A stretch of 64,000 nt of DNA from DAINPP01 sp963667315 (lineage in GTDB: Bacteria; Thermotogota; Thermotogae; MWEM01), in contig OY763325.1 in NCBI GenBank assembly GCA_963667315.1, positions 1,984,001 through 2,048,000 of the forward strand, read 5' to 3'. Positions 17,807 through 25,662 of the stretch are shown here, one piece after another. The notes below the pieces were generated by a model. It made no database searches. It saw only the letters and a program-made list of their open reading frames with translations, and was not told the DNA's origin. A program made the position numbers and the translations under genes. Numbering within the stretch: the stretch's first letter is position 1; every line of letters begins with the position of its first letter.

Positions 17807-17836
17807 ATTATAACACTTTTTTAATTAAAAACACAA
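17807..17836 (-). promoter_or_regulatory. Promoter of the cheW/chemoreceptor operon
   Basis: On the minus strand TTGTGT (17836-17831), an 18-bp spacer and TATAAT (17812-17807). The 5' leader would be about 90 nt. The remaining AT-rich sequence up to 17942 holds no gene that I can see. Confidence 0.7.
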
Positions 17837-17942
17837 AACTATCTAAAAAATAACAGCGAACTCTTCCTCTCATATTAAACATTTATTTAACACCATTCAA
17901 ACCTGCCAAAAACATTCAGTCCCCTCCACAACAAGAAACACA

Positions 17943-18650
17943 TCATCTCAACATTGTCCCTTCCTTTGCCAGTCTATCCGCCATATCGTTGTAATAATCA
18001 CCTGAATGGGCATCCACTTTCTCCCAGATGACATTTACCGTTGTATTTTGTATCTTTTTTTTATAATATTTTGTCAGCTCATTCTTCGCCGCCCAGGCGT
18101 CTGTTGCCCAATCCCGGACACCGGTATAGTCAAAACGGATGATAACGGCGCGGATGCCTTTCCTTTCACAGAATTGAACGACTTGCATGACGGCTTCCAG
18201 TTCTCCGGCTACCTGCCGGAACGATTCGGTTCCCTCGACACCCCCGCTGAATGTTTTGATAACCCTGTCCTTTTGAAGTAATACGGCACCATATCCGATA
18301 CGGCCGTTTAAATAGCTGCCGTCCGTATAGGCGATATAGTCGGTCTGTCCACTTCGCTCATCCTTCTTTTCCTCTTTTTTCGGAACACCATTGACCTGAA
18401 AAAGATTTCTGATCCAAGTCCCCAGCATCATATCCTTTTCAATTTCCACAACAACCCTGAAAGAATCCTTTTTAGGACTGTAATAAAGGTTAAAGACAAG
18501 CAGAACATCAAGATATTCATTCACAATCTCAATCTTAACCATATAATCCCTGAACATCAGAACGTTCAGTTCAAATTTCATCTCACGCTTAACCTTTTCT
18601 GTTAGTTCCTTCACTTTTTTCTCCAGAATTGCCTGACACTTAGTCATCAT
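17943..18650 (-). CDS. RNase HI-like protein with an extra N-terminal domain
   Basis: The C-terminal part (about 104-235) of this 235-aa protein is a type 1 RNase H fold with the complete acidic set: Asp110 (Y-T-D-G-S), Glu150 (G-E-L-E-A), Asp174 (R-F-D-Y) and Asp225 (A-D-R-L-A), plus His215. It should cleave the RNA strand of RNA-DNA hybrids. The first 100 residues (a coiled-coil-like start, then beta-rich) are not the hybrid-binding domain known from eukaryotic RNase H1 and I do not recognise them. Two ATGs lie side by side behind GAGGTGA. The gene follows the MATE gene by 14 nt, so it is probably the third gene of the marR operon, an odd partner for an exporter. Confidence 0.85.
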   Translation of the reverse strand: MMTKCQAILEKKVKELTEKVKREMKFELNVLMFRDYMVKIEIVNEYLDVLLVFNLYYSPKKDSFRVVVEIEKDMMLGTWIRNLFQVNGVPKKEEKKDERSGQTDYIAYTDGSYLNGRIGYGAVLLQKDRVIKTFSGGVEGTESFRQVAGELEAVMQVVQFCERKGIRAVIIRFDYTGVRDWATDAWAAKNELTKYYKKKIQNTTVNVIWEKVDAHSGDYYNDMADRLAKEGTMLR

Positions 18651-18664
18651 TCACCTCTTTCGGT

Positions 18665-20026
18665 TCAACTTTCCTGTGTGACTTCCATCATCCTGTCAAA
18701 ATGTCGGTATTCACGAAGCATTAAGAAGACCGTTACGATCGTCGAGAGGATATCCGCCGTGACAAATGCATACCAAATCCCATTCAATCCCAAAAAAGCG
18801 GACATCAGATAGACAAGCGGAATCAGGAACAGCACCTGTCTCGACAGCGACAGGATCATCGCCGGTAAAGCCTTCCCAATCGCTTGGAAAAGACCACCAC
18901 CCATAATCTGAATCCCGATAACCGGAAGGGTCAGAAATACGATGCGTGTTGCATTTATCCCCTGTTCGATCAGGTTTTTATCCGTCGTGAAAATCCCGAT
19001 GACCTCCGCCGGCCAAATCATGACAATCAAAAACAGAATGGTGCCTGAAATAACGGAAAACAGAATGGAATAATTGACGGATTGCTTTGCCCTGTGAATC
19101 TTCCGGGCGCCGTAATTGTACCCGACAAGGGGCTGCATCCCCTGGGAAAAACCGAGAATTGCCATCGTGGCAAATGTCAGTAATTTAGTGATCACACCGT
19201 ACACGGCAATGGATATATCCCCACCGTAAACGGCGAGCAGATTGTTGATGATAGCCGCCAGGACACTCATCGCCGTCTGTCTTGCGAAAGACGGTGCCCC
19301 AAGTGCAAAAACCTCTTTTACGATCATTGACCTCGGTTTCAACCGTTTGAATGAAAATTTCAGGATGCTCTTACCACTGCCAAAATAATAAAGCTGATAG
19401 GCCATCGTACATAATTGTGAAATGACCGTTGCAGTTGCCGCACCCTTGATTCCCATATTTAAGACGAAAATAAAAATCGGATCAAGTGCAATATTGATCA
19501 AAGCGGAGATCAACATGGAATTCATCGCAATCCGCGCATTTCCCTCCGATCGGATCACATTGTTCATACACATGATGAACGTCAGTGCCGGTGCTCCCAG
19601 CAGAATAATACGCATGTATTCTCCCGCATAGGGCAAAATGGTTTCGGTGGCACCGAACAGTTTCAATATATGATCCAGAAAGCTCTCACCAAATATCATC
19701 AGGGTAATGCTCGAAATCAGAACCATGGAGACAATATTTCCAAACGTATTCTGAGCCTTTTCTGAATCTTTTGCCCCCAATGCCCTGGAGATGATTGAAG
19801 CCCCTCCAAGACCATACAACAGCCCGATAGACATGACGATCATCTGAAGCGGAAACGCCACACCGAGTCCTGCGATCCCCATCGGTCCCACACCACGACC
19901 GATAAATATCGTATCAACGATGTTATAGGTTGCATTCACCAGCATCCCGATCATCGCCGGGACGGATAATTTCAACAGCGTCGGAATGATCTCACCCTGT
20001 TCAAGCATCTTCGTTCTTTTATTCAT
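18665..20026 (-). CDS. MATE family multidrug exporter
   Basis: This protein of about 453 aa has about 12 membrane helices and the MATE signatures near the N-terminus (P-A-M-I-G-M-L-V-N-A-x-Y-N-I-V-D-T-I-F-I-G) and in the middle (G-x-G-Q-x-x-Q-P-L-V-G-Y-N-Y-G-A type). It exports cationic drugs or metabolites using a sodium or proton gradient; the substrate cannot be told. I prefer the ATG at 20026, whose ATGAATAA overlaps the marR stop by 8 nt and has AAGGG 9 nt upstream; a TTG 9 nt earlier is possible. Location and overlap make it the target of the MarR protein encoded upstream. Confidence 0.92.
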   Translation of the reverse strand: MNKRTKMLEQGEIIPTLLKLSVPAMIGMLVNATYNIVDTIFIGRGVGPMGIAGLGVAFPLQMIVMSIGLLYGLGGASIISRALGAKDSEKAQNTFGNIVSMVLISSITLMIFGESFLDHILKLFGATETILPYAGEYMRIILLGAPALTFIMCMNNVIRSEGNARIAMNSMLISALINIALDPIFIFVLNMGIKGAATATVISQLCTMAYQLYYFGSGKSILKFSFKRLKPRSMIVKEVFALGAPSFARQTAMSVLAAIINNLLAVYGGDISIAVYGVITKLLTFATMAILGFSQGMQPLVGYNYGARKIHRAKQSVNYSILFSVISGTILFLIVMIWPAEVIGIFTTDKNLIEQGINATRIVFLTLPVIGIQIMGGGLFQAIGKALPAMILSLSRQVLFLIPLVYLMSAFLGLNGIWYAFVTADILSTIVTVFLMLREYRHFDRMMEVTQES

Positions 20027-20468
20027 CCTCTTCAACCCTTTCGCTTATCGTATCGGCATTCGCCGTCATCTTCCGGAGCACTTTATCAAACAGAATCAAC
20101 TCTCCTTCATTAATCCCGGAAATGACATTTCGCAGCCATTGATTCCCGGCATCTTTTACAAGGGGAATGTTTTTCTCTGCCTTTTCAGTCACATACACGA
20201 TTTTCTTTCTCTTGTCGTTTTCAGCCTGTTCCCTTATTATATACCCTTTTTTCTCCAGTGACATCAACTCCCGCGCTGTTGTCGTCTTTTCTAATCCAAG
20301 CTCACGGCTAATCATCGTCTGTTCCATTCCCGCTTTATGACGACTTAACAACGCCAGAACAGACCACTCTCCGGTTCCGATATCGTACTTCTCAAATTGA
20401 TTTCTCAACGCCCTGTGCCTTTGCCTGAACAAAATAGACAGATGCCTTATCAACTCTCTCTGATTCAT
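20019..20468 (-). CDS. MarR family transcriptional regulator
   Basis: This 149-aa protein is a winged-helix MarR regulator: helical dimerisation ends, a helix-turn-helix around residues 55-75 (M-I-S-R-E-L-G-L-E-K-T-T-T-A-R-E) and the wing (K-K-G-Y-I-I-R-E). It presumably represses its own operon (marR, MATE exporter, RNase H-like) and is released by a ligand. Three palindromes lie just upstream of the start at 20486-20557 and are the obvious binding sites. The ATG follows GAGGTGATGGC. Confidence 0.9.
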   Translation of the reverse strand: MNQRELIRHLSILFRQRHRALRNQFEKYDIGTGEWSVLALLSRHKAGMEQTMISRELGLEKTTTARELMSLEKKGYIIREQAENDKRKKIVYVTEKAEKNIPLVKDAGNQWLRNVISGINEGELILFDKVLRKMTANADTISERVEEDE

Positions 20469-20485
20469 GCCATCACCTCTTTTTT

Positions 20486-20506
20486 ATTTTCTATATTATA
20501 GAAAAT
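20486..20506. promoter_or_regulatory. Perfect 21-bp palindrome, probable MarR operator
   Basis: ATTTTCTATA and its exact reverse complement flank one central base. It lies 18 nt upstream of the marR start, where it would block transcription. Confidence 0.6.
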
Positions 20507-20510
20507 AAAC

Positions 20511-20557
20511 GTTGCATATACAACGACTTCAACATTACATTTCGTTGTATATGCAAC
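20511..20557. promoter_or_regulatory. Pair of 14-bp GTTGyATATrCAAC sites
   Basis: GTTGCATATACAAC (20511-20524) and GTTGTATATGCAAC (20544-20557) are each near-palindromes and are exact reverse complements of each other, 33 bp centre to centre (about three helix turns). This is what a dimeric MarR protein binding the same face of the DNA would need. Confidence 0.65.
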
Positions 20558-20884
20558 AATATATCGTTGCTTCTTCATATTTCATTCTTTTTTCAACAGA
20601 TTACCTATCATTTCAGAAAACAACAGAAAGATTTTTCATAAAATCAGTCTCGCTACAAGAGTTTGTATAATAGAATGTCAATTCGAAATGCAACAAAAAA
20701 CCCTAATGTTTTACAACACCTTTCACGCAAATATTTGTGAAAAAACATCCACCTCAATCAAATATAACTGAAATCTTCGAAAGAAAAAACAAATATACTT
20801 CGCTATACTAATCAACCCCATTAAATATGATAAAATAGATACTAGCAGGACTAACAAGACTAGTCCGTAAGGAGGGGTGAAACT

Positions 20885-22024
20885 TTGATTCTTTTTAAAA
20901 ACGGAACATTCTGGATCGAAGATGAATTGAAGCAATGTGATGTGCTTGTTGAAGACGGGAAGATAAAGGAAATATACCCTGAATCAACAGAAACGGATGC
21001 CGAAGTGATTGTAGACCTCGAGGGGAAATATGTATATCCCGGATTGATCGATGTCCATACACATGTCGGAATCTTTGAAGAAAAAACGGGGAATTTTGCC
21101 GGAAACGATGTAAATGAAATGTCATCCCCGGCAACACCGGGCGTAAGAGCCATAGATGCCATCAACCCGTTTGACCCGGGGATTCAGGAGGCGAGAAATG
21201 CCGGTTATACCACTGTTTGTGTAATCCCGGGATCCGCCAACGTTATCGGTGGTGAAGGGGTGGTTATTAAGACCGCCGGAACGGTTGTGGACAGAATGGT
21301 CGTCGAAACACCGAAAAAGATCGTGAAGATGGCATTTGGAAGAAACCCACAATGGTCATGGGGAAGTCAGAAAAAGGCACCTTATACCCGATTGCAGATT
21401 GCCGCTATCGCCAGAGATAATTTTGTCAAAGCGCAGGATTACATGAAAAAAGAGGAAAAGAAATACGATTACAACATGGAGGTTCTGAGCGGATTGCTTA
21501 AAAAGGAATCCGTGGCAAGGATCCATGTGGCAAACCTTGAAGATATTGAAACCATCAAACGTGTGATGGAAGAATTTGATATCGACTATACACTGGAACA
21601 CGCAACGGCACTGCATACGGACAAGGATGTCGCCGCTTCATTGAAAGATGTCCCGGTCGTTCTCGGACCGCTCAACGTTGCCGGAAAATCTTTCCAGACC
21701 TACGATTTGACATTCAATTCCGTCAAGATCCTGCACGACCTGGGTTTTGACCTGGCCATCATGACAGATGCACCGGTTATACCGCTTCAGCTGGGAATTA
21801 TTCAGATGTGGCTGATCGACAGATTAAGAATCGACAGAGCGGCTATCATCCGGATGTTCACTCTCAACGGTGCACGGATGCTCGGACTGGAAGACAGAAT
21901 CGGTTCTATCGAAGTGGGGAAAGACGCCGATTTCATGGTAAGAGACGGCGACATCTTCGATGCGATGAGCCAAGTAACGGATACATACATAGCCGGAAAA
22001 AGAGTTGGAGGTGCATGTCTGTGA
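20885..22024 (+). CDS. Amidohydrolase, diverged member of a tandem trio
   Basis: This 379-aa protein belongs to the amidohydrolase superfamily near imidazolonepropionase/dihydroorotase (COG1228 type): beta-sandwich ends, P-G-L-I-D-V-H-T-H metal motif (His58, His60), P-G-S-A-N and the terminal G-S-I-E-V-G-K-D-A-D-F. Compared with its two neighbours it has lost later ligand positions: R-I-H-V-A-N replaces H-x-H-x-A-D/E-D, and M-T-D-A-P replaces T-D-H-P. It may have a changed or lost activity and work as a partner subunit (inference). The start is TTG with GGAGGGG about 9 nt upstream and no competing ATG. Its stop overlaps the next start (GTGA). Confidence 0.85.
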   Translation: MILFKNGTFWIEDELKQCDVLVEDGKIKEIYPESTETDAEVIVDLEGKYVYPGLIDVHTHVGIFEEKTGNFAGNDVNEMSSPATPGVRAIDAINPFDPGIQEARNAGYTTVCVIPGSANVIGGEGVVIKTAGTVVDRMVVETPKKIVKMAFGRNPQWSWGSQKKAPYTRLQIAAIARDNFVKAQDYMKKEEKKYDYNMEVLSGLLKKESVARIHVANLEDIETIKRVMEEFDIDYTLEHATALHTDKDVAASLKDVPVVLGPLNVAGKSFQTYDLTFNSVKILHDLGFDLAIMTDAPVIPLQLGIIQMWLIDRLRIDRAAIIRMFTLNGARMLGLEDRIGSIEVGKDADFMVRDGDIFDAMSQVTDTYIAGKRVGGACL

Positions 22025-23190
22025 GTACATTAATTAAAAATGCACATATTCATCCGGTCACTTCAAAAGATTTTGTCGGTGACCTTTTGATAGAAGGGGA
22101 CAAAATACTCGATTGTTCACATAAGATATTCGCCCATGCGGATCAGGTTGTTGACGCTACCGGCCTTCACTGTTATCCGGGTATGATTGAAGAACACTGC
22201 CATATCGGGATTCATGGCGAGAAGACAAACCAGGGAAGCGATAACGATACCAACGAATGGTCTGAACCCGTTACCGCTCAGGTCAGAGCACTGGACGGCA
22301 TCAAACCCTTTGATCCCGGTTTCAAGGAAGCCATCGGTGCGGGGGTCACAACTGTCAACGTCTATCCCGGTTCGGCAAACCCGATGGGCGGGATTGGCAT
22401 AACGCTTAAAAATGATTTGACGGTTCCCTATGAGGAAAGGATCATACTTGAAGAATCCGGTTTCAAGATGGCGATGGGCGAAAATCCAAAACGGGTCCAT
22501 TCACAGAGTAAGAGTATCATGACAAGGATGGCAACGGCTGAAAAGATCCGTTCAGCCTTCAGGGGAGCGTTGGATTATCAGGTTAAGAAAGAGAAAGAAC
22601 CGGATAAAACATCGTATGATATGAAAAATGAAGCGATACTCAAGGTCCTCAATGGTGAATTGAGCGCTCACGTCCATGCCCATCAGGCAGATGACATCAT
22701 GACGGTACTGAGAATCTTCGATGAATTCGGCATCAAACCCATGTTTGAACACACAACGGAAGGACATCTCGTTGCGGATGAACTCGCCGAAAGAGAAATA
22801 ACCGTGGCTGTCGGTCCTATGTTTACCGCCCGGTATAAAATGGAAGTCAACAATCGAACGATGAAGACACCGGGAATCCTTGAAAAGGCGGGTGTCAAAA
22901 ACATCTCCATTATCACGGATCATCCCGTTATCCCGATATACGATCTGCCGATTCAGGCGACAATGGCGATCAAAAATGGACTCAGCAGAGAAGAGGCTCT
23001 GAGGGCCATCACGATTAACCCGGCGATCAATCTGGGTATAGCGGACAGAGTGGGAAGCCTTGAAGTTGGCAAAGACGCAGACTTCATCCTCACCGACAGA
23101 GAACTGCTTGATCCGACACACAGAGTTCTCTACACATACATCAACGGAAAATTGGCATATAACATGAATGAAGAGGGGTTGACAATATGA
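22021..23190 (+). CDS. Amidohydrolase, canonical member of a tandem trio
   Basis: This 389-aa COG1228-type amidohydrolase has all the expected motifs: P-G-M-I-E-E-H-C-H (His59, His61), P-G-S-A-N-P-M-G-G, G-E-N-P-K-R-V, H-V-H-A-H-Q-A-D-D, F-E-H-T-T-E-G-H and T-D-H-P-V-I-P. It should hydrolyse an amide bond in a small cyclic or acyl-amino substrate with one or two metals; the substrate is unknown. I chose GTG 22021, which overlaps the previous stop as GTGA, because the protein then aligns residue for residue with the start of the third copy; an ATG two codons earlier is possible. Confidence 0.88.
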   Translation: MSTLIKNAHIHPVTSKDFVGDLLIEGDKILDCSHKIFAHADQVVDATGLHCYPGMIEEHCHIGIHGEKTNQGSDNDTNEWSEPVTAQVRALDGIKPFDPGFKEAIGAGVTTVNVYPGSANPMGGIGITLKNDLTVPYEERIILEESGFKMAMGENPKRVHSQSKSIMTRMATAEKIRSAFRGALDYQVKKEKEPDKTSYDMKNEAILKVLNGELSAHVHAHQADDIMTVLRIFDEFGIKPMFEHTTEGHLVADELAEREITVAVGPMFTARYKMEVNNRTMKTPGILEKAGVKNISIITDHPVIPIYDLPIQATMAIKNGLSREEALRAITINPAINLGIADRVGSLEVGKDADFILTDRELLDPTHRVLYTYINGKLAYNMNEEGLTI

Positions 23191-24344
23191 AGACCTTAAT
23201 GACAAACGTCGTAATTTATCCGATCACATCCACACCGTTCAAAGGTGAGATGCTGGTTGAAGATGGTATCATAAAAGAATTAGCTTATAAGGTAAAAGAC
23301 AGAGAAAATATCGATGACATTATAGATGGAAAAGGTGGCCTGCTGATGCCCGGATTCGTCGACGGTCACAGTCATATCGGATTGAATCCGGACGGTCTGG
23401 GGTATGAATACGATGACACCAACGAATACTCCGATCCCGTCACCTCCAATGTCAGAAGTCTTGACGGTTTTGCACCGACAGATATCTCCATCCCCGAAGC
23501 GGCAATGGGAGGGGTTATGATCTACTGTGTCCTGACGGGAAGTGCCAATCCGGTTGGCGGTCTCAGCTTTACGGCGCATTATTCCAGAGAGAAAAACACC
23601 AATGCATTCCTCATCGCTCAGGATACGGGGTTGAAGATGGCAACCGGGGAGAATCCGAAGAGGGTTTACGGTGAACAGAAAAAGATGCCCGTTACCAGAA
23701 TGGGAACGGCAGCCGTTATCAGAAAGTTCTTCTTCGATGGTAAGGACTACATGGCAAAGAAGGCAAAGGCTGCAGAAGAAGGTAAGGACTTCACAGAGCA
23801 TGACAACAAACTTGAAGCGGCACAGATGGTGCTCGAAAAGAAGATTCCCGCAAGGGTTCACTGCCACAGGGCTGAAGATATCCTTACGGCATTAAGGATC
23901 AAAAAAGAATTTGACATCGATATGGTTATCGAACACTGTACGGAATACATCAAGGTCAAGGATCAGATCAAGGAAGCCGGTGTTCCTATTTTGCTCGGGC
24001 CGATCATGTCTTCCAGATCAAAGGTTGAACTCAAGGATATGACCTACAAATCCTACAAGGTTGCACTTGATGAAGGTATCCTTTTCGGTTGTATGAGTGA
24101 TCATCCGGTATTCCCATCGGAAGTCCTCAGACTTCAGGCGGGGATGGCCTGTAATTACGGTGCGGATGAAGAAGGCATGCTGAAATCACTCACCATCATG
24201 CCGGCAAAGATTCTCGGACTCGACGGCGAATACGGGTCCCTCGAGGTTGGTAAAAAGGCAACCATGTGTATCTGGGACGGTCATCCGTTTGATGCAAGAT
24301 CAAAGACCATCTGGAACAGCGTGGATGGTTTTATCGACTATTAA
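23187..24344 (+). CDS. Amidohydrolase, third member of a tandem trio
   Basis: This 385-aa paralogue of the two preceding genes starts in an ATGA overlap behind GAGGGG. Metal motifs are P-G-F-V-D-G-H-S-H (His61, His63), R-V-H-C-H-R-A-E-D and S-D-H-P-V; the T-E-G-H histidine of the second copy is replaced (C-T-E-Y-I). G-S-A-N-P-V-G-G and G-E-N-P-K-R-V-Y-G are kept. It is probably active, maybe with another substrate. The three genes form one transcription unit closed by a terminator at 24369-24396, so their products are made together. Confidence 0.87.
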   Translation: MKTLMTNVVIYPITSTPFKGEMLVEDGIIKELAYKVKDRENIDDIIDGKGGLLMPGFVDGHSHIGLNPDGLGYEYDDTNEYSDPVTSNVRSLDGFAPTDISIPEAAMGGVMIYCVLTGSANPVGGLSFTAHYSREKNTNAFLIAQDTGLKMATGENPKRVYGEQKKMPVTRMGTAAVIRKFFFDGKDYMAKKAKAAEEGKDFTEHDNKLEAAQMVLEKKIPARVHCHRAEDILTALRIKKEFDIDMVIEHCTEYIKVKDQIKEAGVPILLGPIMSSRSKVELKDMTYKSYKVALDEGILFGCMSDHPVFPSEVLRLQAGMACNYGADEEGMLKSLTIMPAKILGLDGEYGSLEVGKKATMCIWDGHPFDARSKTIWNSVDGFIDY

Positions 24345-24368
24345 TCGTTAATTTATACCTTCAAATAT

Positions 24369-24396
24369 AAGGGCGGAAAATCTTTCGCCCTTTTTT
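24369..24396 (+). terminator. Terminator of the amidohydrolase operon
   Basis: AAGGGCG (24369-24375) pairs with CGCCCTT (24386-24392), followed by T residues; 25 nt after the last stop codon. Confidence 0.88.
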
Positions 24397-24586
24397 AAAT
24401 GGCCCTAAATTAAGATTCACTAAAAACTAAATACTTCCCACTTGGGTAAACTGATCCCTTTAAACTCCCTTAATTTCAGCTGCATTCCCCTCATTTCATC
24501 CAATCAATACGTTAAAAGCCGCACCCTATAGATACACAACATTATTATTCAAAATTATTTCAATTTATTTTTACATAGCAAAAAGA
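24397..24586. other. AT-rich spacer before the lipoprotein locus
   Basis: Between the amidohydrolase terminator and the first lipoprotein promoter I find no open frame with a ribosome site and no clear repeat. Confidence 0.4.
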
Positions 24587-24615
24587 TTGAATATTCAAAC
24601 TTAAAATGGTACAAT
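24587..24615 (+). promoter_or_regulatory. Shared lipoprotein-family promoter, copy 1
   Basis: TTGAAT (24587-24592), a 17-bp spacer and TACAAT (24610-24615). The -35 lies in a perfect 12-bp palindrome, TTGAATATTCAA. The same arrangement stands before the genes at 25663 and 33034. Confidence 0.65.
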
Positions 24616-24732
24616 TTAACATAAAAAGATGATAAGAATTCTAAACGAATAAGCGGAAGGGGGAAAGTTAACAGGAAGAAAGAAAAGATCAAAAGTGAGA
24701 AAACAAATAGAAGACAAACTCTGGAGGTTAAA

Positions 24733-25306
24733 GTGAAGATGAAAAAAAACTGCCGTGATAGCGTTTATGGTGTTACTGTTTGTATTGACAGCCTGTGTGA
24801 AGGAACAGAACATGGTATCGGAAGGCGAGCTGAACAATTTACTTCTTTCTGAATTGAGCGGACATTACACCAGTGAGGATTTCACAGATTATGGTCTGTG
24901 GTTTTTGACGATAGAGACAGAAGCCTTTTTGGGGAAAATGACAAATTCTGAACAATATGACCTTGAAACGACGGACGGAATCTTTGAAATCCGGAAGAAT
25001 CCGGTGAACGGAAAACAATTAATGTTTTTTTTACCCGAAACCTTCAAGATGACGACAATCTCAACAGTGAAGATTATGGAACCTTATAGGAGAACGAACG
25101 ATAATGACATCTTCATCGAAACTGTTTACATCACGAAAGAGGGTAAAGACTAACTGAGATGAAGATGGCGGAGGAGCGATTAAGACCACTACCCACTCCT
25201 TGTGCTGAATGATTGTGTCTTTATATCAAATAAAGTGAATGCTGCCGGTAATATGGCCGATTTTAAAGGACATGGTGGTGCTTCATTTTTTTGTAAATCT
25301 TTATAG
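24733..25306 (+). pseudogene. Frameshifted and internally deleted surface-lipoprotein gene
   Basis: The 5' end has GGAGG, then GTG/ATG starts (24733/24739) and an A8 run (24742-24749). With A7 the protein would begin M-K-K-T-A-V-I-A-F and carry lipobox L-T-A-C (Cys19), like the lipoprotein at 33034; with A8 the start is out of frame with the rest. The following 130 residues match the N-terminal domain of that lipoprotein (E-D-F-T-D-Y-G-L-W, D-N-D-I-F-I-E-T-V-Y-I-T-K). The match stops at a TAA (25151-25153) and resumes at once, in another frame, with sequence homologous to its beta-helix 2.5 kb further on (D-x-D-G-G-G-A-I-K, then after another shift L-V-L-N-D-C-V-F, G-H-G-G-A). This is a decayed copy with a large internal deletion. 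Confidence 0.82.
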
Positions 25307-25587
25307 AGAAGAATTGGTAATCACAGGGATGGGTTTGAAGTGAACTCGAAACGGATATAAAATAGGAATTGCTAAATTCTGAAATAATTTGGAACGAATC
25401 ATAAAACTGTTTGGACTAACGTAAATAAAAAAAACTCCCAAAATCACTTCTGAAAAGCGAAAAGGAATTTTTTCCAATTACGAAGCATTTTTTCATAATA
25501 CCGTACACTTAATACAATGTAATAGTTATTTTTTTAGTTTCGTTTCAAAATAGTAATGATATTGTTTGTTATAACATGTCAATAAAA
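25307..25587. other. AT-rich region without a visible gene
   Basis: It follows the pseudogene remnant. I see no recognisable homology to the neighbouring lipoproteins, no terminator and no ribosome site. Confidence 0.4.
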
Positions 25588-25616
25588 TTGAATATTTGTT
25601 TCTGAGATGGTAAAAT
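25588..25616 (+). promoter_or_regulatory. Shared lipoprotein-family promoter, copy 2
   Basis: TTGAAT (25588-25593), a 17-bp spacer and TAAAAT (25611-25616). The bases next to the -35 (ATATT) match copy 1. The leader to the start codon is about 40 nt. Confidence 0.65.
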
Positions 25617-25662
25617 GAATGGTTGCAGTATAGAATCTTAAACAAAAAAGGAGCAGACGAAA

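Larger units (their letters stand above)
20469..20884. other. Intergenic control region between marR and the amidohydrolases
   Basis: It holds the three MarR-type palindromes near its left end (20486-20557, listed separately). On the right side a TATGAT-like -10 (about 20826) precedes the amidohydrolase operon, and a short GGACT/AGTCC hairpin (about 20848-20865) sits just before the GGAGGGG ribosome site. I see no gene in it. Confidence 0.4.

Noticed and set aside
21808..22020. Extended N-terminus for the second amidohydrolase
   Set aside because: The extra 70 residues overlap the first amidohydrolase gene in another frame and do not align with the family; the GTG at 22021 matches the third copy exactly.
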